Positions 34,530 to 42,370 of a stretch of 64,000 nucleotides of DNA are shown piece after piece. The stretch is from Lachnospiraceae bacterium (GTDB taxonomy: Bacteria > Bacillota > Clostridia > Lachnospirales > Lachnospiraceae), in assembly GCA_013316825.1 (NCBI GenBank), contig WSLY01000005.1:1-64000 (forward strand), given 5' to 3'. Position 1 is the stretch's first letter; every line of letters starts with the position of its first letter. The notes under the pieces are model-generated. The model worked only from the letters and a program-made list of their open reading frames with translations. It searched no databases and was not told the DNA's origin. The position numbers and the translations under genes were made by a program.

Positions 34530-34882
34530 ATGTGACGCTTGATTGCTTCGAAACTTTCGCGGCTGATGTCATGCTCTATCTTGCAGGCATCTTCCGTGGC
34601 GGTTTTTTCGTTGACGCCAAGCGTCATCAGCCAGGAGGAGAGCAGTTTGTGGCGCTCGTACATGGTTTCGGCGATTTCCCTGCCGCTTTCGCTTAAATAG
34701 ATATAACCTTCCTTTGTGACGGTAATATAGCCGTTTTCGCGCAGGTTTTTCATGGCGACGCTGATGCTGGGCTTCTTGAAATTCAGCTCGGTTGCAATAT
34801 CGACAGAACGGACGACAGGAAGCCGTTCACTCAGCATCAGGATTGTTTCAAGATAATTTTCGGCGGATTCTCCAATTGTCAT
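34517..34882 (-). CDS. DtxR/MntR-family metal-dependent regulator
   Basis: This minus-strand protein of 121 residues has an N-terminal winged helix (ESAENYLETILML, SVDIATELNFKKPSISVAMK, the wing GYITVTKEGYIYLSE) and a dimerisation domain ending in KIEHDISRESFEAIKRHI, which carries the His/Glu/Asp-type metal ligands. The C-terminal SH3-like domain of DtxR is absent, as in MntR. It would respond to Mn or Fe. It is divergent from the sufC-sufB pair, and the intervening 170 bp hold a TGATAAT-type box, so metal control of Fe-S assembly genes is plausible but unproven. Its 3' end overlaps the TetR gene. Confidence 0.9.
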   Translation of the reverse strand: MTIGESAENYLETILMLSERLPVVRSVDIATELNFKKPSISVAMKNLRENGYITVTKEGYIYLSESGREIAETMYERHKLLSSWLMTLGVNEKTATEDACKIEHDISRESFEAIKRHIHSA

Positions 34883-34994
34883 AGTCAGCCTTTCTACGGT
34901 TCTGCCTTGTCCGGCGGAGCCGTTTGTTTATTCTCAGTATAACACAAGAATGGCGGATAGAAAATGAAATTTTTGTAAATCAAAAAGCTGATGG

Positions 34995-35036
34995 TTGAAA
35001 TTTTTCATTTCCATGGTATGATGATAATGATTCATT
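34995..35036 (+). promoter_or_regulatory. sufC promoter with a Fur-like half site
   Basis: TTGAAA (34995-35000) and TATGAT (35017-35022) have a 16-bp spacer. TGATAAT-G-ATTCATT (35022-35036) overlaps the -10; its left half matches a Fur 7-1-7 half site exactly and the right half only partly. Confidence 0.55.
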
Positions 35037-35052
35037 GAAAAGGAGAAAATAT

Positions 35053-35775
35053 ATGCTGAAAGTAGAAAATCTTTCCTTTTCCGTTATGGAAGAGGGAAGA
35101 AGCAGAAAAATTATAGATAATGTTTCTTTTTCGGTTTCTGAAGGAGAAATGCTTGTTATTACGGGACCGAACGGAAGCGGCAAATCCACACTGGTAAAGC
35201 TTTTGATGGGCATCGAGAAAGCGGATGGCGGCAGCGTATGGCTGGAAGGGAATTCCATCTCCGCATACGACATCGACGAGCGGGCAAAGGCAGGCATCGG
35301 CTATGCGTTTCAGCAGCCGCCCCGTTTTAAAGGGATGACGGTCAGGAAGCTCTTGTCGATTGCGGCGGGCGGGAAGCTTTCTGAAAACAACTGCTGCGAT
35401 TTGCTGTCGGGCGTGGGGCTTTGTGCGCGGGAATATTTAAACCGGCAGGTGGACGATACCCTTTCCGGCGGGGAGATGAAGCGTATCGAGATAGCGACGG
35501 TACTGGCAAAGCCTCATAAGCTCTGTCTGTTTGATGAGCCGGAGGCGGGAATTGATTTGTGGAGCTTTTCCATGCTGGTAAAGCAGTTTGAGAAAATACA
35601 CAGGGAGAAAAAGGAAAGCATTCTTGTGATTTCCCATCAGGAAAAGCTGATTAATATGGCTGACCGCGTGATGCTGTTAAAGGACGGCAGGATAGAAGCG
35701 ATTGGCAGCAGGGAAGAGATTGCGCCAAAGCTTTTTGCCGGAGGCGGTTTTTTCGGGTGCAGTAAGACAGATTAA
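35053..35775 (+). CDS. sufC: SufC-type ABC ATPase of a minimal SUF system
   Basis: A 240-residue ATPase with Walker A GPNGSGKST (residues 38-46), Q-loop YAFQQPPRF, ABC signature LSGGEMKRIEI, Walker B KLCLFDEPEAGID and an H-loop His (VISHQEK). GLDLW-like GIDLWSF after Walker B is typical of SufC rather than transporter ATPases, and no membrane protein is adjacent. It should energise the SufB scaffold in Fe-S cluster assembly. The ATG follows AAGGAG. sufB begins 36 bp downstream. Confidence 0.9.
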   Translation: MLKVENLSFSVMEEGRSRKIIDNVSFSVSEGEMLVITGPNGSGKSTLVKLLMGIEKADGGSVWLEGNSISAYDIDERAKAGIGYAFQQPPRFKGMTVRKLLSIAAGGKLSENNCCDLLSGVGLCAREYLNRQVDDTLSGGEMKRIEIATVLAKPHKLCLFDEPEAGIDLWSFSMLVKQFEKIHREKKESILVISHQEKLINMADRVMLLKDGRIEAIGSREEIAPKLFAGGGFFGCSKTD

Positions 35776-35811
35776 AGAAGCGCATAAACGCGCGCAGAAA
35801 TGAGGAATCAT

Positions 35812-36738
35812 ATGGAAATAGACAGGCTGACACAGCAGGTATTGGATAAGATTGACGATACCGGCTTTACACAAAAAGGAGCATACAATTTAAGATACAA
35901 CGGATATGCGCTCTGTCATGGGGATACGGAGCACATTAAGATAAAGAAGAGAGAAGACGGGAACCCCGGCATCAACGTGTATATAAGCGGGGAGGCACAG
36001 GGAGAAACCGTGCATATTCCGGTGGTTATTGCCGCTTCCGGCATGACAGATTTGGTGTACAACGATTTTTATGTGGAGGAGGGCGCGGTGGTGACTATCA
36101 TTGCCGGCTGCGGTATTCACAATTCCGGATGTGATGACAGCAGGCATGACGGTATCCATACGTTCCATGTGGGGAAAAACGCCAGTGTTTTGTATGCGGA
36201 GAAGCATTACGGAGAGGGAGAAGGAGAAGGCGGACGCCTGCTCAACCCCGAGACGCGTATTTTTCTGGCACAAAATGCAGTATTTACGTTGGACACGGCA
36301 CAGATAAAAGGGGTAGATTCTACGGTACGCACGACATATGTGGAGGCGATGGAGGGGGCAAAGCTCTTTGTAACGGAGAGGCTGATGACCCATGACGCGC
36401 AGACTGCCGTTTCCAATATGGATGTCGTGTTAAACGGCGTGGGCAGCAGTGCGCAGATTGTATCCCGCTCCGTGGCAAAGGGAAGCTCCGTGCAGACATT
36501 CCACCCGAAGGCGATAGGAAACGCTGGCTGTCACGCCCATATTCAGTGTGATTCCATCATTATGGAGCAGGCAAAGGTATCTTCCATTCCGGAGATAAAC
36601 GCCAATCATATCGATGCTGCGATTATTCATGAGGCGGCGATTGGCAGAATCAACAGCGACCAGGTAGTAAAACTCAGAACCATGGGGCTTAGCGAGGAGG
36701 AAGCGGAAAGCGTGATTATCGAGGCTTTTCTAAATTAA
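35812..36738 (+). CDS. sufB: SufB/SufD-type scaffold of a minimal SUF system
   Basis: A 308-residue beta-helix protein, shorter than canonical SufB (about 470), lacking the long N-terminal region. The C-terminus carries the family hallmark HEAAIGRINSDQVVKLRTMG. A Cys/His-rich segment, CGIHNSGCDDSRHDGIH, lies near residue 100 and could bind metal. No sufD, sufS or sufU is adjacent; two-gene sufC-sufB pairs are known in anaerobes and archaea and are regarded as ancestral. The start at 35812 follows TGAGGA; an ATG four codons upstream overlaps that site. Confidence 0.88.
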   Translation: MEIDRLTQQVLDKIDDTGFTQKGAYNLRYNGYALCHGDTEHIKIKKREDGNPGINVYISGEAQGETVHIPVVIAASGMTDLVYNDFYVEEGAVVTIIAGCGIHNSGCDDSRHDGIHTFHVGKNASVLYAEKHYGEGEGEGGRLLNPETRIFLAQNAVFTLDTAQIKGVDSTVRTTYVEAMEGAKLFVTERLMTHDAQTAVSNMDVVLNGVGSSAQIVSRSVAKGSSVQTFHPKAIGNAGCHAHIQCDSIIMEQAKVSSIPEINANHIDAAIIHEAAIGRINSDQVVKLRTMGLSEEEAESVIIEAFLN

Positions 36739-36778
36739 GCGGCAAAATTATTTTTTGCTTTCGCCCAAAGCATATATG

Positions 36779-36787
36779 TGATATACT
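36779..36787 (+). promoter_or_regulatory. Extended -10 promoter for the deacetylase-bactofilin genes
   Basis: TG-A-TATACT is an extended -10 element; no -35 at correct spacing is convincing. Confidence 0.4.
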
Positions 36788-36811
36788 TAATACTGTGTGG
36801 AGGAAAAGGAC

Positions 36812-37816
36812 ATGACGGCAGAAAAGGCTGTGCAGACGACTGCAAGGCGAAAGAGGGTGCAGCGCTTAAAACGGCTTATCGTATTTTCCCTGATAACCGC
36901 CATTTTAACGCCCACTGTGCTGAGCGTGGTTTTGTTTGTCAGGCTGCATGGACTTGAAAAACAGGTGGCGCATCTGGAAAGGATGGTTGCCGATATGCAG
37001 AAACAGCAGTCCGAGAATGCAGATGCAACGCCGGATATCGGTATTGGCGAGGGGCTGGTGTTTCGGTTGGAAATCAATATGCCCGACGAATCAGAAGAGC
37101 CGGAGGAGACAAAACCGGCGGAAGCTTCACAGGATGAAGGCATACAGGACGGAGCGGAACAGCAGGAAGAAGCGGTAAGAAAAGTATATCTGACCTTTGA
37201 TGATGGTCCCAGCTCCAATACGAACAAGATTCTGGATATTCTGGCGCAATATGACGTCAAGGCGACTTTCTTTGTGGTGGGCAAGGAAGGAGAGTGGGCG
37301 GAAGACGCATACAACAGGATTGTGGAAGAGGGGCATACGCTGGGGATGCATTCTTATACCCATGTATATCAGTCCATTTATGCTTCCGTGGAAGCCTATG
37401 CAGAGGATTTAAACCGGCTTCGGGACTATCTGTATGAGATAACCGGCGTAGAGAGCCGGTTTGTCAGGTTCCCCGGCGGAAGCTCCAATACGGTGAGTGA
37501 TTTGGACATGCATACCTTTATCACATATCTGAACGAGCAGGGAATTACGTATTTTGACTGGAATGTGTCGTCAGGCGATGCCGGAAGCAGGAAGCTGGAA
37601 CCGGAAGAGATTGTGGCAAACTGCATCAATGGGATGGGAAACAAGGATACGGTGGTTATCCTGATGCATGATGCGGCGGGAAGACCGACCACAGTGGAGG
37701 CGCTGCCTGCGCTGATAGAGCAGATACAGGCGATGGACAATACGGAAATATTGCCGATAACAGAAGATACATTACCTGTGCAACATATCAAATCACAACA
37801 AGAAACGGAGGATTGA
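36812..37816 (+). CDS. Membrane-anchored polysaccharide (peptidoglycan) deacetylase, NodB domain
   Basis: A 334-residue protein. A basic cytoplasmic tail, one transmembrane helix near residues 25-48, a short coiled coil, and an acidic Glu/Pro linker precede the CE4 deacetylase domain from about residue 122. Catalytic signatures are LTFDDGPSSNTNK (metal and base Asp pair), MHSYTH (metal His pair), RFPGGSSN and VVILMHDA. It would remove acetyl groups from GlcNAc or MurNAc in peptidoglycan outside the membrane. GGAGG lies 8 bases before the ATG. The bactofilin gene starts 3 bp downstream, so the two are cotranscribed. Confidence 0.92.
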   Translation: MTAEKAVQTTARRKRVQRLKRLIVFSLITAILTPTVLSVVLFVRLHGLEKQVAHLERMVADMQKQQSENADATPDIGIGEGLVFRLEINMPDESEEPEETKPAEASQDEGIQDGAEQQEEAVRKVYLTFDDGPSSNTNKILDILAQYDVKATFFVVGKEGEWAEDAYNRIVEEGHTLGMHSYTHVYQSIYASVEAYAEDLNRLRDYLYEITGVESRFVRFPGGSSNTVSDLDMHTFITYLNEQGITYFDWNVSSGDAGSRKLEPEEIVANCINGMGNKDTVVILMHDAAGRPTTVEALPALIEQIQAMDNTEILPITEDTLPVQHIKSQQETED

Positions 37817-37819
37817 GAG

Positions 37820-38776
37820 ATGGGATTTTTTTCCGATTTGAAGGAAGACCTGTCACAGGCTGTCAACGAACTGATGCCTGAGGAGGAGCAGCTTACGGAG
37901 GAAGAAGAACTGGAAGCTGCATCAGCGCCTGCTGCAGAAGACGAGGAACCAGAAGAGGAAACATATGAAGCGTATGAAGCAGACACGTATGAAGCAGAGA
38001 TAGAAGCAGAGGAGAGCGCAGAGACGGATACAAATGACAGCGAAGCAGCGCCCGAAGAGACATGGGCAGAAGAGCCTATGCAGGGCTTTGCGGAAGAAGA
38101 GCCGGATGAAAGAGCACAGCTTGACGCGATGCTTGACAAGGTAGATTCCATTGAAATACCTGAGGATATGGATATTACAAAGGCGGCAGAGGAGCCGGAA
38201 ATGGATTTGGAGACCAGCATCAGAAAAGCCTTTGGTGAAAAAGAAAATGAAATAGAAGAGGAAATGGGAGGGAAAGAAAAAACAATGGATTATCAGACAA
38301 AGAGTGCGGTAGATGAAACCGCTGTTATCACGGCAAGCATGACAATCAACGGTGATATTATTTCAGAGGGCTCTATCGACGTCATTGGAACCATCAACGG
38401 CAATATCGATGCGTTGGGCAAGCTGAATATTACCGGAACCATCAACGGCAATTCCAAGGCAGCGGAAATCTATGCAGACAATGCCAAAATCATGGGTGAA
38501 ATTGCAAGCGAAGGTTCCGTAAAGATTGGACAAAGCTCCGTTATCATCGGCAATATTGCAGCACAGAGCGCAGTCATTGCAGGCGCGGTAAAGGGCGACA
38601 TTGACGTACACGGACCGGTTGTGCTGGATACTTCCGCGATTGTAATGGGCAATATCAAGTCCAAGGCAGTCCAGATTAATAACGGCGCCGTTATCGAAGG
38701 TATGTGTTCACAGTGCTATGCGGATGTGAATCCTACGGCGTTCTTTGATGAATACAAGAAAAAGAGCAAACAATAG
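37820..38776 (+). CDS. Bactofilin (polymer-forming cytoskeletal protein) with a long acidic N-terminal region
   Basis: 318 residues. After a short N-terminal helix (MGFFSDLKEDLSQAVNELM) come about 140 residues very rich in Glu, Asp and Ala, with YEA/AEIEAEE-type repeats and presumably disordered. Residues of about 165-300 form a bactofilin beta-helix with regular hydrophobic strands and the GTINGNIDALG / GTINGNSKAAE repeats. Bactofilins polymerise without nucleotide and scaffold cell-wall enzymes; the upstream deacetylase is a natural partner. An in-frame ATG at 38285 with GGGAGGG 12 bases upstream could give a short form consisting of the bactofilin domain only. Confidence 0.9.
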   Translation: MGFFSDLKEDLSQAVNELMPEEEQLTEEEELEAASAPAAEDEEPEEETYEAYEADTYEAEIEAEESAETDTNDSEAAPEETWAEEPMQGFAEEEPDERAQLDAMLDKVDSIEIPEDMDITKAAEEPEMDLETSIRKAFGEKENEIEEEMGGKEKTMDYQTKSAVDETAVITASMTINGDIISEGSIDVIGTINGNIDALGKLNITGTINGNSKAAEIYADNAKIMGEIASEGSVKIGQSSVIIGNIAAQSAVIAGAVKGDIDVHGPVVLDTSAIVMGNIKSKAVQINNGAVIEGMCSQCYADVNPTAFFDEYKKKSKQ

Positions 38777-38845
38777 AATCCACGATTTGCGAGTTTTCTA
38801 TTGTCATGAACAAGGGACAGGTAAAATATATAAGGAGCATGTTTC

Positions 38846-39541
38846 ATGCGGAGAATATTATTAAAATTGAGCGGAGAAGCGCTTGCCGGCAGCAAGCGCA
38901 CGGGATTTGACGAGGAAACGGTGAAAAACGTAGCGCTTCAGGTGAAGCAGCTTGTAGACGACGGTTATGAAATCGGCATTGTGACGGGAGGAGGCAACTT
39001 CTGGAGAGGGCGATCCAGTGAGAACATTGACAGGACAAAGGCGGATCAAATAGGAATGCTTGCCACGGTTATGAACTGCCTTTATGTCTCTGAGATTTTC
39101 CGTTCCGTCGGCATGATGACGAACGTACTGACGCCGTTCGCCTGCGGTTCCTTTACAAAGCTGTTTTCAAAGGACAGGGCAAATAAATACTTTGCAAAAG
39201 GCATGGTGGTCTTTTTTGCAGGCGGTACGGGGCATCCGTATTTTTCCACGGACACCGGTGTGGTGCTTCGCGCGGTAGAGGTAGATGCGGATGTGATTCT
39301 GCTTGCCAAGTCCATTGACGGTGTGTACGACGCGGATCCTGCCAAGGTGCCCTGCGCCAAAAAATATGATGAGGTAAGTATCGATGAAGTGATTGCCAAA
39401 AACCTGCAGGTTGTGGACATGACGGCATCTATTCTTGCCAGAGAGAATAAGATGCCCATGTGGGTATTCGGATTAAATGAAGAAAACAGCATTGTAAATG
39501 CAGTAAAGGGAAAATTTACAGGTACGAAGGTAACTGTTTAG
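38846..39541 (+). CDS. pyrH: UMP kinase
   Basis: A 231-residue hexameric bacterial UMP kinase of the amino-acid-kinase fold. LLKLSGEALAG is the phosphate-binding start, GIVTGGGNFWRG and DQIGMLATVMNCLY follow, and GGTGHPYFSTDTG is the family signature. It makes UDP for pyrimidine nucleotide synthesis. AAGGAG precedes the ATG. frr follows 76 bp later, the usual pyrH-frr order; rpsB and tsf are not upstream here. Confidence 0.97.
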   Translation: MRRILLKLSGEALAGSKRTGFDEETVKNVALQVKQLVDDGYEIGIVTGGGNFWRGRSSENIDRTKADQIGMLATVMNCLYVSEIFRSVGMMTNVLTPFACGSFTKLFSKDRANKYFAKGMVVFFAGGTGHPYFSTDTGVVLRAVEVDADVILLAKSIDGVYDADPAKVPCAKKYDEVSIDEVIAKNLQVVDMTASILARENKMPMWVFGLNEENSIVNAVKGKFTGTKVTV

Positions 39542-39617
39542 GAGACAGCTGTCAGGCGTCATGCCGCAGACAAGATAATTCCGGCTTCCAAGGCATTAGG
39601 AAAGGTATGGTATAAAA

Positions 39618-40169
39618 ATGGACGAGAGAATACGTGTTTACGACGAAAAAATGAAAAAAACTTATGAGTTTTTAGAGACGGATTATGCGGCTCTGCGCGC
39701 GGGACGTGCCAATCCGCATGTATTGGACAAGCTTCGGGTGGACTATTATGGCACGCCTACACCGATACAGCAGGTAGGCAATATTACGATTCCGGAAGCC
39801 AGAATCATTCAGATTGCCCCTTGGGAAAAATCCCTGATTAAACCCATTGAAAAAGCAATTATGACGTCGGATATCGGGATCACGCCTTCCAATGACGGCG
39901 CGATTATCAGGCTTGTATTTCCTGAACTGACGGAAGAGAGAAGAAAAGACCTTGTAAAGGAAGTGAAGAAGAAAGGCGAGGAGGCGAAGGTTGCTATCCG
40001 CAATATCAGAAGAGACGGCAATGATTCCTTTAAAAAGCTTGCCAAAACCGATGTTTCGGAGGATGAAATCAAACAGCTTGAGGACAGCCTGCAGAAGCAG
40101 ACTGATAAATATATCAAGGATGTGGATGCACTGATTGACAAGAAGTCCAAAGAAATTATGACCGTATAG
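39618..40169 (+). CDS. frr: Ribosome recycling factor
   Basis: A 183-residue, two-domain protein that splits post-termination ribosomes with EF-G. GRANPHVLDKLRVDYYGTP, WEKSLIKPIEKAI and LTEERRKDLVKEVKKKGEEA are hallmark segments. Full length with no anomaly. A terminator-like hairpin follows before the 30-codon ORF and cdsA. Confidence 0.97.
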   Translation: MDERIRVYDEKMKKTYEFLETDYAALRAGRANPHVLDKLRVDYYGTPTPIQQVGNITIPEARIIQIAPWEKSLIKPIEKAIMTSDIGITPSNDGAIIRLVFPELTEERRKDLVKEVKKKGEEAKVAIRNIRRDGNDSFKKLAKTDVSEDEIKQLEDSLQKQTDKYIKDVDALIDKKSKEIMTV

Positions 40170-40181
40170 AAGGAAAGGGAG

Positions 40182-40203
40182 GGCGGGTCTGTGACCCGCC
40201 TTT
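40182..40203 (+). terminator. GC hairpin after frr (terminator or attenuator)
   Basis: GGCGGGTC (40182-40189) pairs with GACCCGCC (40193-40200) over TGT, followed by only TTT. It could attenuate read-through into cdsA. Confidence 0.6.
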
Positions 40204-40258
40204 CCACCGTTTCACACAAACGGCCGCGGCAGCCAAAGCCGGCAAAAGAGGAGAGACG

Positions 40259-40351
40259 ATGAGGGTGGATTTTACAAAAGAGGAATTGCAAAAAGCGGTA
40301 GGGGCATATAATAGCAAGGACGGAAGATACTGCCTTACAGAGGAGGAATAG
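40259..40351 (+). CDS. Possible 30-codon ORF coupled to cdsA
   Basis: ATG 40259 follows AAAGAGGAGAG, and the short ORF (MRVDFTKEELQKAVGAYNSK, then 10 more residues) ends at 40351, two bases before the cdsA start. Its last codons form the cdsA ribosome binding site GAGGAGG, an arrangement typical of translational coupling. The peptide is polar with no signal or membrane helix. It sits where uppS is found in most Firmicutes but shows no similarity to UppS. It may be a leader peptide or a chance ORF. Confidence 0.4.
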   Translation: MRVDFTKEELQKAVGAYNSKDGRYCLTEEE

Positions 40352-40353
40352 AG

Positions 40354-41175
40354 ATGTTTTGGACCAGATTCATGAGCAGTATGATTTTGGCAGTGATAGC
40401 GCTGATAACGCTTATTATGGGCGGGGAAGTGCTCTGGGGAGTTACCCTTGCCATATCTGTTATCGGATACATGGAGCTTTGCGGGGCAGTAAACGTTCAC
40501 ACAAAGGGAAAACTGAATGCGTTAGAAGCTGTGGGGCTGCTCGGCATAGCGGCGTATTATGCGGCGGTTTTGTTTGCCGAAGACGAATTGTTCTGGTTTA
40601 TGGCAGTGATTTTTGTATTTATGGGAAGCATGTGCGTTTATGTGCTGACGTTTCCCAAATACCGCTCAGAGCAGATTATGGCAAATTTCTTTAACTTTGT
40701 CTATGCTCCCCTTATGCTTTCCTTCCTCTATCTGACAAGGGAGCTTCATTATGGGGAATATATTGTATGGCTGATTTTAATCAGCTCATGGGGCTGTGAT
40801 ACCTGTGCATATCTGGTGGGAATCTGTATCGGCAAAAAGAAGATATTTCCACATCTTAGTCCGAAAAAGTCACTGGAAGGCTGTATTGGCGGCGTGGTGG
40901 GAGCAGGACTTATCGGTGCAGGATTTGGCTATTTTGTGATAGAAAAGGCGATACCCGAACAGACGGTGACGCTTATCATTGCATTTATCTGCATGGCCGG
41001 CGCCATCATGAGCCAGATTGGTGATTTGGCGGCTTCTGCAATCAAGAGAAACCATGACATTAAGGACTACGGCAGGCTGATTCCGGGACATGGGGGCATT
41101 ATGGACAGATTTGACAGTGTCATCGTGACGGCACCCATGATTTTCTTTTTGGCGGCGCTGCTGATTCAATCATAA
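40354..41175 (+). CDS. cdsA: Phosphatidate cytidylyltransferase
   Basis: A 273-residue polytopic membrane enzyme (about 8 helices) that makes CDP-diacylglycerol from phosphatidate and CTP. WGCDTCAYLVGICIGKKKIFP, LSPKKSLEGCIGGVVGA and the C-terminal signature SQIGDLAASAIKRNHDIKDY...PGHGGIMDRFDS carry the metal-binding Asp residues. dxr follows 10 bp downstream, the common cdsA-dxr-rseP order. Confidence 0.95.
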   Translation: MFWTRFMSSMILAVIALITLIMGGEVLWGVTLAISVIGYMELCGAVNVHTKGKLNALEAVGLLGIAAYYAAVLFAEDELFWFMAVIFVFMGSMCVYVLTFPKYRSEQIMANFFNFVYAPLMLSFLYLTRELHYGEYIVWLILISSWGCDTCAYLVGICIGKKKIFPHLSPKKSLEGCIGGVVGAGLIGAGFGYFVIEKAIPEQTVTLIIAFICMAGAIMSQIGDLAASAIKRNHDIKDYGRLIPGHGGIMDRFDSVIVTAPMIFFLAALLIQS

Positions 41176-41185
41176 TGGAGGCAAA

Positions 41186-42370
41186 ATGAAAAGGTTGGCA
41201 ATATTGGGCTCTACCGGTTCGATTGGAGCGCAGACGCTGGAGATAGTAAGACAAAATCCTGATTTGCAGGTGGCAGCGCTGGCAGCAGGCAGCAATGTAG
41301 AGCTCTTGGAAAAGCAGGTCAGGGAATTTCAGCCTTCCCTTGCCGTGATGTGGAGTGAAAAAGCAGCTTCCGATTTAAAACAGCGGCTGTCGGATATGGA
41401 AATTAAGGTTGCATGGGGAATGGAGGGGCTGATAGAAGCCGCCGTCTTAAAAGAAGCTGAGGTATTGGTTACGGCAATAGTGGGTATGATTGGGATAAGG
41501 CCGACCATCGCGGCAATCGAGGCAGGAAAGACGATTGCGCTGGCAAACAAGGAAACGCTGGTCTGTGCAGGACATTTGATTATGCCGCTGGCAGGGGAAA
41601 AAAAGGTGCCGATTCTGCCGGTTGACAGTGAACACAGCGCTATTTTCCAGTCCATGCAGGGCGAGCCGAAGCACAGGATATCTAAAATTTTACTGACGGC
41701 ATCAGGCGGACCTTTTAGGGGGAAGACAAGGGCGGAGCTGCAAAATATCCTGCCCAAAGATGCACTAAAGCACCCAAATTGGAATATGGGAAGAAAGATA
41801 ACGATAGACTCCGCCACGCTGGTAAACAAAGGGCTGGAGGTTATCGAGGCAAAATGGCTTTTCGACATGCCGCCCGCCATGATTCAGGTGGTGGTACATC
41901 CCCAGAGTGTGATTCATTCCATGGTGGAATATGCGGACGGGGGGATTATGGCGCAGCTTGGCACGCCGGATATGAAGCTGCCCATTGCATACGCGCTGTT
42001 TTATCCTGACAGAAGACCTTTGGCGGGAAAAAGACTTGATTTTTATGAGCTCTCGCAGATTACGTTTGAAAAACCGGATTTGGAGACTTTTCGGGGACTT
42101 AAGCTTGCTTATGCGGCGGCGCAAACAGGCGGCAGTATGCCGACGGTTTTAAATGCGGCGAATGAAAGGGCGGTGGAGCTGTTTCTGAACGGGAAAATTT
42201 CTTTTTTGCAGATTGCGGAGCTGATAGAAGCATGCATGGCGGCGCATACCGTGATTCCCAATCCGAGCGTAGAAGAAATTCTTTCTGTGGAGCAGGAAAC
42301 TTATGAGAATATAGGAAAGCAGCTGGGGACGGGGAAAACATGGTTGCGCGGAGGAATTGACCAGGTATGA
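41186..42370 (+). CDS. dxr: 1-deoxy-D-xylulose 5-phosphate reductoisomerase
   Basis: A 394-residue NADPH-dependent enzyme committing DXP to MEP. GSTGSIG (residues 8-14) is the nucleotide-binding start, NKETLVCAG and DSEHSAIFQ are substrate and metal-site segments, and TASGGPFRG and SATLVNKGLEVIEAKWLF are further signatures. It completes, with ispF and ispG, three MEP-pathway genes in the window. The stop overlaps the rseP start by 4 bp, so coupling is likely. Confidence 0.97.
   Translation: MKRLAILGSTGSIGAQTLEIVRQNPDLQVAALAAGSNVELLEKQVREFQPSLAVMWSEKAASDLKQRLSDMEIKVAWGMEGLIEAAVLKEAEVLVTAIVGMIGIRPTIAAIEAGKTIALANKETLVCAGHLIMPLAGEKKVPILPVDSEHSAIFQSMQGEPKHRISKILLTASGGPFRGKTRAELQNILPKDALKHPNWNMGRKITIDSATLVNKGLEVIEAKWLFDMPPAMIQVVVHPQSVIHSMVEYADGGIMAQLGTPDMKLPIAYALFYPDRRPLAGKRLDFYELSQITFEKPDLETFRGLKLAYAAAQTGGSMPTVLNAANERAVELFLNGKISFLQIAELIEACMAAHTVIPNPSVEEILSVEQETYENIGKQLGTGKTWLRGGIDQV

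Noticed and set aside
37426..38220. A 264-codon Ser-rich minus-strand ORF
   Set aside because: It is the antisense shadow of the Glu-rich part of bactofilin and the deacetylase 3' end; no start site or domain is present.
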